Below the pieces are notes generated by a model that saw only the letters and a list, made by a program, of their open reading frames with translations, did no database searches and was not told the DNA's origin. Shown here piece after piece: positions 1 to 8,532 of a stretch of DNA of 64,000 bases (the stretch's first letter is position 1; every line of letters starts with the position of its first letter). The position numbers and the translations under genes were made by a program. Source of the DNA: Streptomyces ureilyticus. Its GTDB lineage: Bacteria > Actinomycetota > Actinomycetes > Streptomycetales > Streptomycetaceae. Location: NCBI RefSeq assembly GCF_011045025.1, contig NZ_JAAKZX010000022.1, forward strand, positions 1 to 64,000, read 5' to 3'.

Positions 1-2272
1 GCACCACCCCGGGCGCCACCCCCTGCTCCTCCAGCGACGTGTCCACCACGACCTCGTAGCTCTCCGCCCAAGGCGACCCGGGGAGGACGAAGTCCGCCGG
101 GCGATCCCCCGCGTGGAGGATCGCGAGGAAGCTGTCGTCCGTGATCGGGGTGCCTTGAGCGTTCCGGCCCGGGATGTCGCGGCCGGAGAGGTACATGGCG
201 AGCGTGGTGGTCGGGGCGTACCAGTCCTGTTCCGTCATCTCCTTGCCGTGTGCGGTGAACCAGGCCAGGTCGCGGAGCCCGTCCGTGGAATGGGCCTTGC
301 CCGAGAAGAACGCCCGCCGCCGCAGCACCGGATGCTCATGCCGCAGGGCGATCAACCGCGAGGTGAGGTCGAAGAGGGGCCGCCACTCGGGGTCGTCCAG
401 CAGACTCCAGTCGACCCAGCTCAGCTCGTTGTCCTGGCAGTACGCGTTGTTGTTGCCCCGCTGCGTCCGCCCCGACTCGTCGCCCGCGACCAGCATGGGC
501 ACGCCCGTCGAGAGCAGCAGAGTCGTCAGCAGGTTACGGAGCTGACGGCGCCGCAGCGCACGTATCGACGGGTCGTCCGTCTCGCCCTCCGCCCCGCAGT
601 TCCAGGCGCGGTTGTCGTCGGTGCCGTCCCGGTTGCCTTCGCCGTTCGCCGCGTTGTGCTTGTGCTCGTAGGACACCAGGTCGCGGAGGGTGAAGCCGTC
701 GTGGGCGGTGACGAAGTTGACGGAGGCGTACGGGCGACGGCCGCCCCACGCGTACAGGTCGCTCGACCCCGACAGCCGGTACCCCAGGTCGCGTACGTCC
801 GGCAGGGCGCCCCGCCAGAAGTCGCGTACCGCGTTGCGGTAGCGGTCGTTCCACTCCGTCCACAGGGGTGGGAACGCCCCGACCTGGTAGCCGCCAGACC
901 CCACGTCCCAGGGCTCCGCGATCAGCTTCACCCGGCGCAGGACCGGGTCCTGCGCGATGACCGCCAGGAACGGGGACAGCATGTCCACGTCGTGCATCGA
1001 GCGCGCCAGCGCCGCCGCCAGGTCGAAGCGGAAACCGTCCACGCCCATCTCCGTCACCCAGTAGCGGAGCGAGTCCGTGATCAGGCGCAGGACGTGCGGC
1101 TGGACGACGTGCAGGGTGTTGCCGCAGCCCGTGTAGTCCGCGTACCGGCGGGCGTCCTCCTGGAGCCGGTAGTAGCCGCGGTTGTCGATGCCGCGGAGCG
1201 ACAGCGTCGGGCCCAGCTCGCTTGCCTCGGCCGTGTGGTTGTAGACCACGTCGAGGATGACCTCGATGCCGGCGGCGTGCAGCGCGCGCACCATGCGCCG
1301 GAACTCGCCGACCTGCTGGCCCCTCGTCCCGGAGGCCGCGTACGCCGCGTGAGGGGCGAAGTAGCCGATGGAGTTGTAGCCCCAGTAGTTCTTCAGGCCC
1401 CGCCGCAGCAGATGGTCCTCGTGCGCGAACTGATGCACCGGGAGCAGTTCGACCGCCGTCACGCCCAGCTTCACCAGGTGCTCGATCGCCGCCGGGTGCG
1501 CCAACCCCGCGTACGTACCCCGCAGTTCCTCGGGGATGTCCGGGTGCCGGCGCGTGAAGCCGCGTACATGGACCTCGTAGATCACCGAGTCCGCCCACGG
1601 TGTCTTCGGGCGGCGGTCGTCCGTCCACTCGTCGTCGGGTGCGTCGTCGTGGACGACGACCCCCTTCGGGACGTACGGCGCGGAGTCCCGGTCGTCGCGC
1701 ACGGTGTCGGCGACCTGCTGCTGAGGCCAGTCGCGCACGTGCCCGTACACCTCGGGCGGCAGGCTGCTGTAATCATTCCCTTTGGCGCCGTCCACGGCAC
1801 GCGCGTACGGATCGAGGAGGAGCTTCGCCGGGTTCCAGCGGGCGCCCGTCCACGGGTCCCAGCGGCCGTGCACCCGGAAGCCGTACCGCTGTCCCGGCCG
1901 CACGCCCGGCACGAAACCGTGCCAGATCTCATGGGTCAGCTCGGTCAGCGGCGCCCGCGCCTCCACGCCGTCGTCGTCGAAGAGGCACAGCTCGACCGAC
2001 TCCGCGCCGCCCGCCCACAGCGCGAAGTTGGTGCCCGCCACGCCGTCGGGGCCGACGCGGAAGCGCGCCCCCAGCGGGGTCGGGGCACCTGGCCATACGG
2101 GCATGGCGGGCGCCGTACGCGCCGCGCCGTTCAGCACGACGGACGGGGCACGCCCCTCGGGAGAGGAAACGGGCAGCCCGTTGGCCGGGGCGCGGTCCTG
2201 CTGACCGGACAGCCCGTCGCCCGGCGCGCGCTCCTCCTGCTGCTCGGCCTCCTGCTCGGGTGCGCTCGACAC
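1..2272 (-). CDS. glgX: Glycogen debranching enzyme GlgX (3' end outside window)
   Basis: Isoamylase-type GH13 enzyme that removes the short limit-dextrin side chains left by glycogen phosphorylase, in the cytoplasm. About 757 codons are present and the reading frame runs off the left edge. A CBM48-like N-terminal domain (about residues 60-180) precedes the GH13 barrel. The four conserved GH13 regions are visible: DVVYNHT, GFRFDLA with the nucleophile Asp near residue 416, IAEPWD with the acid/base Glu near 453, and TAHDG near 525. The GTG start at 2272 is chosen because a GGAGG lies 8 bases upstream; the following 45 residues are a low-complexity Gln/Glu/Ala/Gly/Pro tail usual in Streptomyces versions. 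It is transcribed away from the L,D-transpeptidases. A TreX-like trehalose-pathway role is the main alternative name. Confidence 0.93.
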   Translation of the reverse strand, partial: MSSAPEQEAEQQEERAPGDGLSGQQDRAPANGLPVSSPEGRAPSVVLNGAARTAPAMPVWPGAPTPLGARFRVGPDGVAGTNFALWAGGAESVELCLFDDDGVEARAPLTELTHEIWHGFVPGVRPGQRYGFRVHGRWDPWTGARWNPAKLLLDPYARAVDGAKGNDYSSLPPEVYGHVRDWPQQQVADTVRDDRDSAPYVPKGVVVHDDAPDDEWTDDRRPKTPWADSVIYEVHVRGFTRRHPDIPEELRGTYAGLAHPAAIEHLVKLGVTAVELLPVHQFAHEDHLLRRGLKNYWGYNSIGYFAPHAAYAASGTRGQQVGEFRRMVRALHAAGIEVILDVVYNHTAEASELGPTLSLRGIDNRGYYRLQEDARRYADYTGCGNTLHVVQPHVLRLITDSLRYWVTEMGVDGFRFDLAAALARSMHDVDMLSPFLAVIAQDPVLRRVKLIAEPWDVGSGGYQVGAFPPLWTEWNDRYRNAVRDFWRGALPDVRDLGYRLSGSSDLYAWGGRRPYASVNFVTAHDGFTLRDLVSYEHKHNAANGEGNRDGTDDNRAWNCGAEGETDDPSIRALRRRQLRNLLTTLLLSTGVPMLVAGDESGRTQRGNNNAYCQDNELSWVDWSLLDDPEWRPLFDLTSRLIALRHEHPVLRRRAFFSGKAHSTDGLRDLAWFTAHGKEMTEQDWYAPTTTLAMYLSGRDIPGRNAQGTPITDDSFLAILHAGDRPADFVLPGSPWAESYEVVVDTSLEEQGVAPGVV

Positions 2273-2357
2273 CTGTTCAACCTCCAGCGGCTCGGTTGAA
2301 CGGCGCCAAGAAGAACACATGGCCCTATATTTTTTGGCTCGCCTCCGGGGCGCTCCA

Positions 2358-2425
2358 GTCGGTGTCGAGAGGCCGATCGTGCTCAGCCCTTCGGGCCTCC
2401 GCGCGCTCGCCCTCTCGACACCGAC
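2358..2425. repeat. 15-bp perfect inverted repeat in a divergent intergenic region
   Basis: The 265 bp between glgX and the first L,D-transpeptidase hold no convincing gene. They contain a perfect 15-bp inverted repeat (2358-2372 and 2411-2425, arm core GGTGTCGAGAGG) with a 38-base loop, and inside the loop a small GCCC-TTC-GGGC hairpin. Both flanking genes are transcribed away from it, so it does not terminate either of them. It could be a cruciform, a regulator-binding site, or the terminator of a small unannotated transcript. Confidence 0.6.
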
Positions 2426-2537
2426 GCGCCCCTTCGGCTCGCGGCCGGCCATGGCTCATCGTCGCGTCGTCCTTCCCACTGTTCTGCCCAGAGCGGGGCT
2501 CGCACTCACGTTTCCCCATGACCGGACAGATCGTTGA

Positions 2538-3779
2538 GTGCACGTGATGGATGCACAAAGGCGCGCGCGGCGCGCAGGGTCAGCACTGGCCGTCGTACTG
2601 ACCATGGCAGCGCTGCTGGCCACGACCTCGGCCTGCACGTCCAACGGGCTCGACAGCCTGCGCGGCAAGCCCCGCTCACCGGAGGAGGCGATCCACATCC
2701 GGCCCGACGACGCCGGCAGGGCCGTACGCCCCGACCAGGACCTGGAGGTGGGCGTGGCGTCCGGGCGCCTGGAGTCCGTGAAGGTCGTCAAGTCCCGGGG
2801 CGCGCGCGAGTTCCGAGTGCCCGGGCGCATCGAAGCAGACGGCATGACCTGGCGGCCGGACGGCGACGGAAGGCTGTCGCCGGCCACCGCGTACACCGTG
2901 CACGCGGTCGCCCTCGACGGGCACGGGCGGCGGCTGGTGCGGCACGTGGGGTTCCGGACGTACGGCCCCGGTGAGCGGCTTATCGGACGCGTCACCCCGG
3001 AGCACCGGTCGACCGTCGGCACGGGAATGATCGTCTCGCTGGAGTTCAACCGCGAGATCCGGAACCGGGCGGCCGTCGAGCGCGCGATCCGGGTGCGGGC
3101 GCGTCCCGCCGTCGAGATCCGCCCGCACTGGTTCGGCAGAAACCGCCTGGACTTCCGGCCCGAGAAGTACTGGAAGCCGGGCACGAAGGTCACCATCGGC
3201 CTGCCGCTGCGGGGTGTCGAAGCGGCGCCCGGCGTGTACGGGCTCCGGCACCGGACACACTCCTTCACCGTCGGCCGCAGCCAGACCAGCGTCGTCGACG
3301 CCGCCGAACACACCATGCGGGTACGCCGCGACGGCGAACTCGTCGCCACCGTGCCGATCACGGCGGGCGCCCCCAAGACGACGACGTACAACGGGAAGAT
3401 GGTGGTCACCGAGAAGCTCGAGGTGACCCGGATGAACGGCGCCACGGTCGGCTTCGAGGACGCCGACGGCAAGGGCGAGTACGACATCCCGGACGTCCCG
3501 CACGCGATGCGGCTCACCTCCTCCGGGACTTTCCTGCACGGCAATTACTGGGCCGGGGGCGTGTTCGGCAACGCCAATGTCAGCCACGGCTGCGTGGGCC
3601 TGCGCGATGTGAAGGGCGGCAGCTCCGCGAGCCCGGCCGGCTGGTTCTTCGACCGCAGCCTGATCGGTGATGTCGTCGAAGTCGTGCACAGCGACGACAA
3701 GATGGTCGCGCCAGACAACGGACTTGGCGGATGGAACATCTCCTGGAAGGAGTGGAAGGCGGGCTCCGCCATGAATTAG
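2538..3779 (+). CDS. L,D-transpeptidase lipoprotein (YkuD domain), first of a tandem pair
   Basis: Predicted cell-surface L,D-transpeptidase forming 3-3 cross-links in peptidoglycan. It has a lipoprotein signal peptide (hydrophobic run, then lipobox-like TTSAC near residue 33), two Ig-like domains of the kind found in mycobacterial LdtMt2, and a C-terminal YkuD catalytic domain. The catalytic signature is complete: His334 in LHGNYW and S-H-G-C with the nucleophile at about Cys352, followed by GLRD. The start is uncertain: GTG 2538, GTG 2544 and ATG 2547 are in frame and none has a strong ribosome binding site. It is followed 192 bases later by a paralogue in the same orientation, so the pair looks like a tandem duplication. 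Confidence 0.93.
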   Translation: MHVMDAQRRARRAGSALAVVLTMAALLATTSACTSNGLDSLRGKPRSPEEAIHIRPDDAGRAVRPDQDLEVGVASGRLESVKVVKSRGAREFRVPGRIEADGMTWRPDGDGRLSPATAYTVHAVALDGHGRRLVRHVGFRTYGPGERLIGRVTPEHRSTVGTGMIVSLEFNREIRNRAAVERAIRVRARPAVEIRPHWFGRNRLDFRPEKYWKPGTKVTIGLPLRGVEAAPGVYGLRHRTHSFTVGRSQTSVVDAAEHTMRVRRDGELVATVPITAGAPKTTTYNGKMVVTEKLEVTRMNGATVGFEDADGKGEYDIPDVPHAMRLTSSGTFLHGNYWAGGVFGNANVSHGCVGLRDVKGGSSASPAGWFFDRSLIGDVVEVVHSDDKMVAPDNGLGGWNISWKEWKAGSAMN

Positions 3780-3971
3780 ACGGACATGGGCAGGACATAA
3801 GAGGGAGATAGCGGGGGTGAACACGAGATCACTTTCAGCTGAACTTGGGACGGAAAAGTGACAATTACGGGGAGCCACCGCTGCTGGTCATATGGTTAAT
3901 TGGCGCGGTACGCGCGTGCGACGCGCAGGAGTGCGGGCCCGGTTGACGGGCCGTGCGAGGGGAGAAGCAAG

Positions 3972-5231
3972 TTGAACAACGGGCGACCGATATCGGGGGC
4001 GTCGGTTGGCGCACGGGGGCGCGGACGTACGGGACGTACGGGGCTTCTGGCGCTGATACTCGGCGTGCTGCTGATCGCCGTGACGGCGTGCGGCGGCGGA
4101 GGGGGTTCCGACTCGAACTCGGGCTCCGACGGCGGCAAGAACGGGGACAAGGGCGGCTCTGACCAGGCCGAGTCCAGAACCTCGCAGGCCGTCGTGACCA
4201 TAGCGCCCAAGGATGGCGCCGACGACGTGGACACCAACGGCGCCCTGAAGATATCCGCGGCCAAAGGCAAGCTGACCGAGGTCAAGGTCGCGGACTCCAA
4301 GGGCAAGGCCGTCGAGGGCAAGATCGCTGAGGGCGGGGCGAGTTGGACGCCCGCGTACCACCTGGCGTCCGACACGAAGTACAAGGTCCAGGCGACGGCC
4401 AAGGACTCCGAAGGCCGCGAGGCGACCGAAGAGTCCAGCTTCACGACACTGACCCCGAAGAACACCTTCGTCGGCATGTTCACACCCGAGGACGGTTCCA
4501 AGGTGGGCGTCGGAATGCCCTTCTCGCTCAACTTCACACGGGGCATCACCAAGCCCGAAGACGTCGAGAAGGCCATCCGCATCAAGACGGAGCCCGCGGT
4601 GGAGGTCAAGGGCCACTGGTTCGGCAACGACCGGCTGGACTTCCGCCCGGAGAAATACTGGAAGCAGGGTACGAAGGTCACGGTCGACCTCAACCTGGAC
4701 GGCGTGGAAGGCCGGTCCGGCGTTTACGGCGAGCAGGTCAAGACCGTGTCGTTCACCATCGGCCGCAGCCAGATATCCACCGTGGACGTCAAGTCCAAGA
4801 AGATGACGGTCAAGCGCGACGGCAAGGTCATCAAGACCATCCCGGTCACGACGGGCAAGCCGGGCTACGAGACCTGGAACGGCCAGATGGTCATCACCGA
4901 GCGCCACGAGATGACCCGTATGAACGGCGAAACGGTCGGCTACGGCGGCGAGTACGACATCAAGGACGTCTCGCACGCCATGCGCCTGTCGACCTCGGGC
5001 ACCTTCATCCACGGCAACTACTGGGGCGGCGACGCCTTCGGCAACTACAACGCCAGCCACGGCTGCATCGGCCTGCGCGACCTGAAGGGCGGCAGCTCCT
5101 CGAGCCCGGCGGGCTGGTTCTTCGACCGCTCGATAGTCGGCGACGTGGTGATCGTGAAGAACTCCAACGACCGGATCATCGACCCGGACAACGGGCTCAA
5201 CGGCTGGAACATGCCGTGGGACAAGTGGTGA
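3972..5231 (+). CDS. L,D-transpeptidase lipoprotein (YkuD domain), second of a tandem pair
   Basis: Paralogue of the upstream gene with the same architecture: lipoprotein signal (lipobox VTAC followed by a Gly/Ser/Asp/Lys-rich linker), two Ig-like domains, and a YkuD domain with HGNYWGG and SHGC (nucleophile about Cys365). The frame is open from 3900, but the TTG at 3972 is preferred because a GGAGAAG lies just upstream and the signal peptide then has a normal length, giving 419 residues. It is noticeably richer in Lys and Asp than its neighbour. The 192-base gap before it suggests an independent promoter. A strong hairpin terminator follows 22 bases after the stop. Confidence 0.93.
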   Translation: MNNGRPISGASVGARGRGRTGRTGLLALILGVLLIAVTACGGGGGSDSNSGSDGGKNGDKGGSDQAESRTSQAVVTIAPKDGADDVDTNGALKISAAKGKLTEVKVADSKGKAVEGKIAEGGASWTPAYHLASDTKYKVQATAKDSEGREATEESSFTTLTPKNTFVGMFTPEDGSKVGVGMPFSLNFTRGITKPEDVEKAIRIKTEPAVEVKGHWFGNDRLDFRPEKYWKQGTKVTVDLNLDGVEGRSGVYGEQVKTVSFTIGRSQISTVDVKSKKMTVKRDGKVIKTIPVTTGKPGYETWNGQMVITERHEMTRMNGETVGYGGEYDIKDVSHAMRLSTSGTFIHGNYWGGDAFGNYNASHGCIGLRDLKGGSSSSPAGWFFDRSIVGDVVIVKNSNDRIIDPDNGLNGWNMPWDKW

Positions 5232-5253
5232 CCGACTGTTGGTCGTAGTCCGT

Positions 5254-5292
5254 AAGGGCCCGGTGTGTTGTGACTGAGCACACCGGGCCCTT
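5254..5292 (+). terminator. Rho-independent-type terminator after the L,D-transpeptidase pair
   Basis: Perfect 14-bp inverted repeat (5254-5267 and 5279-5292; arm AAGGGCCCGGTGTG) with an 11-base loop. It lies 22 bases after the transpeptidase stop and upstream of the enoyl-CoA hydratase. It also argues against the longer open frame of the hydratase, which would run through the hairpin. Confidence 0.85.
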
Positions 5293-5359
5293 CGTCGTTA
5301 GTGCCCGTGCTGCGTCTCCCCGGGGGGCGACCCCCCAGACCCCCCGATACGGTTCGTTC

Positions 5360-6127
5360 ATGACTGTGCATCTCGAAGTCGCCGAAGGTGTCGGCACGAT
5401 CCGTCTCGACCGTCCGCCCATGAACGCACTGGACGTCGCCACGCAGGACAGGCTCAAGGAGCTCGCGGAGGAGGCCACGCGTCGCGAGGACGTGCGCGCG
5501 GTGGTCCTCTACGGCGGCGAGAAGGTGTTCGCGGCGGGCGCGGACATCAAGGAGATGCAGGCCATGGACCATACGGCGATGGTCGTACGGTCCCGGGCCC
5601 TGCAGGACTCCTTCACCGCCGTGACCCGTATCCCCAAGCCGGTGGTGGCCGCGGTCACCGGTTACGCACTGGGCGGAGGCTGCGAGTTGGCGCTCTGCGC
5701 GGACTACCGGATCGCCGCGGACAACGCGAAGCTGGGCCAGCCGGAGATCCTGCTCGGACTGATCCCCGGTGCGGGCGGCACCCAGCGGCTGTCCCGGCTG
5801 ATCGGGCCCTCGCGCGCCAAGGACCTCATCTTCACGGGCCGTATGGTCAGGGCCGACGAGGCGCTCACGCTCGGCCTGGTGGACCGGGTGGTGCCCGCCG
5901 CCGAGGTGTACGAGCAGGCGCACGCGTGGGCCGCGGGGCTCGCGAAGGGGCCGGCGCTCGCGCTGCGCGCCGCCAAGGAGTCGGTGGACGTGGGCCTGGA
6001 GACGGACCTCGAAACCGGGCTCGCGGTGGAACGCAACTGGTTCGCGGGGCTGTTCGCGACGGAGGACCGGGAGCGGGGGATGCGGAGCTTTGTGGAGGAA
6101 GGGCCGGGGAAGGCGAAGTTCCTCTGA
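5360..6127 (+). CDS. Enoyl-CoA hydratase/isomerase family protein
   Basis: Crotonase-fold enzyme of 255 residues, expected to hydrate trans-2-enoyl-CoA in fatty-acid or aromatic-acid degradation. The oxyanion-hole motif (AGADIKEM), the GGGCELALCADYRIA segment and the catalytic Glu in GQPEILLGLIPGAGGTQRL are all present. The ATG at 5360 gives the expected family length; the longer frame from 5270 overlaps the preceding terminator. There is no clear Shine-Dalgarno sequence before the ATG, so the message may be leaderless. It stands alone, with no other beta-oxidation genes around it, so the true substrate cannot be read from context. Confidence 0.92.
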   Translation: MTVHLEVAEGVGTIRLDRPPMNALDVATQDRLKELAEEATRREDVRAVVLYGGEKVFAAGADIKEMQAMDHTAMVVRSRALQDSFTAVTRIPKPVVAAVTGYALGGGCELALCADYRIAADNAKLGQPEILLGLIPGAGGTQRLSRLIGPSRAKDLIFTGRMVRADEALTLGLVDRVVPAAEVYEQAHAWAAGLAKGPALALRAAKESVDVGLETDLETGLAVERNWFAGLFATEDRERGMRSFVEEGPGKAKFL

Positions 6128-6174
6128 TCGACTTGTTCCACGATCAACTTGCCCTGATCAACTGGCAGTTGACG

Positions 6175-6189
6175 CGGCGTCTTACGCCG
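6175..6189 (+). terminator. Possible weak terminator after the enoyl-CoA hydratase
   Basis: Short hairpin CGGCGT-CTT-ACGCCG about 50 bases after the stop codon. It is only 6 bp long and lacks a U tract, so it is a weak call. The rest of 6128-6421 shows no gene. Confidence 0.3.
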
Positions 6190-6421
6190 GTGTCCCCCGA
6201 TGGGGCGGTTTATATGAGCCTTGAGCCGAACTCGAGGTCGCCTGGTCGGGGGTCGTCGGCGATTGCCCCCAACGGACGCATCCTGGCAGGTCAATCGGTC
6301 TGCGCCGCCTCGCGCACTACCCGTGGCATATGCCTTCCGGGTGGCTTGGAACGGAGGGTTCCCGGGGGCGTATTCCCCTGGAACGGCCCCGAAAGGCGCT
6401 CTGGGCGGCCATGATGGGGGC

Positions 6422-6931
6422 ATGGCGGGGCTGGAGGGTATGGAACAGCCGCGGCGGCACGCGAGTGCGACCGCGGCGCGTTGGTCACCCGGAGTCGAGG
6501 ACGAACGCGCACTGAAGGCACTGGAGTTGTTCGGCAATCCGACAAAGGCCGAGGTTCCGTTGCCGTCCCGCCCCGAGTCGGCGGCCACCGCGCGCCGGCT
6601 GACCCAGGTGGTCGTCCTGCGCGAGTGGGGACTCTCCCCGAAGATCACCGAGGACGCCGTACTCCTGGTCTCCGAACTCGTCGGCAACGCCGTACGCCAC
6701 ACCGGCGCCCGCGTGTTCGGCCTCCGCATGCGAAGCCGCCGCGGCTGGATCCGTATCGAGGTCCGCGACCCGTCCCGAGGCCTGCCCTGCCTCATGCCCG
6801 TCCGCGACCTGGACGTCAGCGGCCGAGGCCTGACCCTCGTCGACAAACTCTCCGACCGCTGGGGAGTCGACCTCCTGCCTCGCGGCAAGACGACGTGGTT
6901 CGAGATCCGGGTGACCCCGGACCACCACTGA
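6422..6931 (+). CDS. ATP-binding protein of the RsbW/SpoIIAB (HATPase_c_2) family
   Basis: Small GHKL-type ATPase/kinase of 169 residues, the kind that in Streptomyces usually acts as an anti-sigma-factor kinase or a partner of other signalling proteins. The N box (ELVGNAVRHT) and the G1/G2 region (VSGRGLTLVDKLSDRWG) are clear in the C-terminal half. The first 45 residues are a poorly conserved tail. The ATG at 6422 is chosen because a run of G lies just upstream; the frame is open further back but without conservation. No sigma factor or anti-anti-sigma gene is adjacent, so its partner is unknown, as for most of these genes. Confidence 0.88.
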   Translation: MAGLEGMEQPRRHASATAARWSPGVEDERALKALELFGNPTKAEVPLPSRPESAATARRLTQVVVLREWGLSPKITEDAVLLVSELVGNAVRHTGARVFGLRMRSRRGWIRIEVRDPSRGLPCLMPVRDLDVSGRGLTLVDKLSDRWGVDLLPRGKTTWFEIRVTPDHH

Positions 6932-6955
6932 CGAGCGTCGCACGGGCGACTGCCG

Positions 6956-7046
6956 CACGGGGCTCCGCCCCGGACCCCGCTTCGGGGTCCAGCCCCCGTA
7001 CCCCCGGTCCTCAATCGCCGGACGGGCTGAATTTTTCAGCGAGCCC
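6956..7046. repeat. Streptomyces-type intergenic palindromic element, probable bidirectional terminator
   Basis: A run of short G+C-rich hairpins, including GGACCCC-GCTTC-GGGGTCC (6972-6990), followed by the phrase CTCAATCGCCGGACGGGCTGA and a small CTGAA/TTCAG hairpin with a T run. This resembles an element I recall as common between Streptomyces genes. Here it separates two convergent genes and probably terminates both. Confidence 0.6.
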
Positions 7047-7064
7047 CACGGGCGACCGCCCGGC

Positions 7065-7712
7065 TCACTGCGCGACGAGCAGCGCCTCCGCCCCGACCGG
7101 ACGGAACCCGGCCGCCTGGAACGCCCGTACGCTGCGGGCGTTGCCGGCGGCCAGCTGCGCCCAGACCGGCTCGCCTCCGCCCAGTCGCCGCGCCGCCGCG
7201 GCGAGCGCCCGCCCCAGCCCTTTGTGCCGTACCCCCTCGTCCACCTCGACCGCGACCTCAAGGCGTCCCGCCACCCCACGCCCCAGGACGAGTACGCCAC
7301 CGTCGGCAGCCCACACCCGCACGTCGTCACGCCGCTTGCGGGCGCGGGCGACCCGGGGATGGTCGGGGTCGCGAAGCTCGGACAGCGCGAGCGACGGGGG
7401 ACGCGGCGGACCCGGCACGGGTGTGGCGACGGTCAGCAGATCGATGGTGTCCGTCGTACGCCCCGTCCGGTCCATGAACGCGGCCAGGAACCGCGGGTTC
7501 ATGGCCGCCGCGAGGGCATCGCAGTCCAGGGACCGCAACAGCGTACGCACCCACTCCGGATCCTCGTCCGTGAACACGACGGAGTGCGCGGTGAAGGCGA
7601 TGACGCCGGCGTCCCGCCGATCATGCTGCGGTACGACGGTGACGCCACCGTCCGCCGGCGGGAACTCCCCACGGGTCGCCGCGTCGAGAATGTCCCGCAA
7701 GGTGTCGGGCAT
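7065..7712 (-). CDS. GNAT-family N-acetyltransferase
   Basis: Protein of 215 residues with a C-terminal GNAT fold: the acetyl-CoA pyrophosphate-binding loop is VDEGVRHKGLGRAL, followed by the typical NARSVRAFQAAGFRPVG strand-helix. The N-terminal 90 residues are not recognised and may confer substrate choice. The ATG at 7712 has an excellent ribosome binding site (GGAGGGGAC, 4 bases before the start). Its substrate cannot be inferred. It is transcribed toward the RsbW-like gene and lies downstream of the toxin-antitoxin pair on the same strand, 61 bases away, so some read-through is possible. Confidence 0.85.
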   Translation of the reverse strand: MPDTLRDILDAATRGEFPPADGGVTVVPQHDRRDAGVIAFTAHSVVFTDEDPEWVRTLLRSLDCDALAAAMNPRFLAAFMDRTGRTTDTIDLLTVATPVPGPPRPPSLALSELRDPDHPRVARARKRRDDVRVWAADGGVLVLGRGVAGRLEVAVEVDEGVRHKGLGRALAAAARRLGGGEPVWAQLAAGNARSVRAFQAAGFRPVGAEALLVAQ

Positions 7713-7773
7713 GAGGTCCCCTCCACGGGCTTGAGTATGGGGCGCCCGCCGGTTGTACGGGAGCGCCCCTCCG

Positions 7774-8137
7774 TCATGCGGTGCGGGCGCTGCGCAAGAA
7801 TGCCGCGAGCATGTCGATGCCGATCTCACCGGTGCGCACCTTGCGCAGGGTTGCGACCAGGTGTGCCGCCTCGACGGGTGAGGGGCTCGTCCGCGTGCAC
7901 CATGAACGTGTACGCGTAGAGGGCCGCCACCTCTTCGTCTCGGCAGGCGAACGGATGCAACTGCACCACGGTCGCGGCGAGTGTCGCCGCTCTCCAGGCG
8001 TTGTCCGCCTCCGGCTGGTTCTTGCTCGCGTGCCGGGCGATCGCCGCTTCCAGCGCGGGGATGTCCTGCACTTCCGGGGCGCTGGTCAACTGGTCGGCGA
8101 TGACGAGCGCCCAGCGCAGATCTACGTTGAGGTCCAC
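7774..8137 (-). pseudogene. Doc/Fic-like toxin component, frameshifted (pseudogene or programmed +1 shift)
   Basis: Starts with GTG at 8137, overlapping the antitoxin stop by one base (TAGTG), the usual coupling of toxin-antitoxin pairs. The first 84 codons resemble the short Doc-like toxins of Streptomyces: VDLNVDLRWAL, ALEAAIARH, then LHPFACRDEEVAALYAYTF with a Fic-like HPF core that lacks the full catalytic HxFx(D/E)GNGR motif. In the zero frame the protein then becomes Arg/Gly/Pro-rich and stops at 7826. A +1 shift at a CCCC run (7882-7885) restores a plausible C-terminus (PVEAAHLVATLRKVRTGEIG...) ending at 7774. The span is 364 bases, that is 121 codons plus one. It may be a dead gene, a sequencing error, or a programmed frameshift on a slippery proline codon. 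Confidence 0.6.
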
Positions 8138-8361
8138 TAGCTGCGCCCGGCCTCCAGCGCCTCGGCGAAGGCCTTCGCGGCGGCCAGCACATGTGGCGGC
8201 ACGTTCTCGTCCGGGGTGTCCTTGCCCTCCAGGTCCCGCTCGATCAGGGTGCGGATGTAGCCGGAGAGCATCATGCCGCGCTCGTGCGCTATGGCTTTCG
8301 CCTTGTCGACCAACTCGGCGGGGAGGCGCACGTTGAGCTGTTTGGTGTCCTGGGCCTGCAT
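8137..8361 (-). CDS. Ribbon-helix-helix antitoxin
   Basis: Seventy-four residues with an N-terminal ribbon-helix-helix DNA-binding domain (KQLNVRLPAELVDKAKAIAH, then a helix ending SGYIRTLIERDLE) and a C-terminal tail (about residues 50-74) likely to contact the toxin. RHH antitoxins dimerise and repress their own promoter; an inverted repeat lies upstream at 8397-8422. The ATG at 8361 fits the family length. The antitoxin is intact although the downstream toxin frame is broken. Confidence 0.82.
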   Translation of the reverse strand: MQAQDTKQLNVRLPAELVDKAKAIAHERGMMLSGYIRTLIERDLEGKDTPDENVPPHVLAAAKAFAEALEAGRS

Positions 8362-8396
8362 GGCTGCTCCCTGGTGCGGTCTGCGGTCTGCCGTTG

Positions 8397-8422
8397 GCTA
8401 GCATGACCTAGTAATTGCTAGC
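8397..8422 (-). promoter_or_regulatory. Probable operator/promoter of the toxin-antitoxin pair
   Basis: Inverted repeat GCTAGCA (8397-8403) and TGCTAGC (8416-8422) separated by 12 bases, 36 bases upstream of the antitoxin start. The A+T-rich spacer stands out in this GC-rich region. The position fits an autoregulatory RHH operator; this is inference from position and symmetry. Confidence 0.55.
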
Positions 8423-8532
8423 TGTCCACTCCGGCCTGGTGGCCGCCGCGATCCGTTCCCAGCCCGCCCGTTAATCTGACCTCCGACAGCAGGTCATGGT
8501 TGACAGCGACACAGTACGAAGGGGCGGACCCG

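Noticed and set aside
113..2299. 728-codon open frame on the plus strand
   Set aside because: It is antisense to glgX, whose GH13 motifs are unambiguous; the translation is Arg/Val/Ala-rich with no domain. Long antisense frames are expected at this GC content.
2325..2558. Possible 77-residue protein in the glgX / transpeptidase gap
   Set aside because: Overlaps the transpeptidase start and spans the inverted repeat; no ribosome binding site and no domain pattern.
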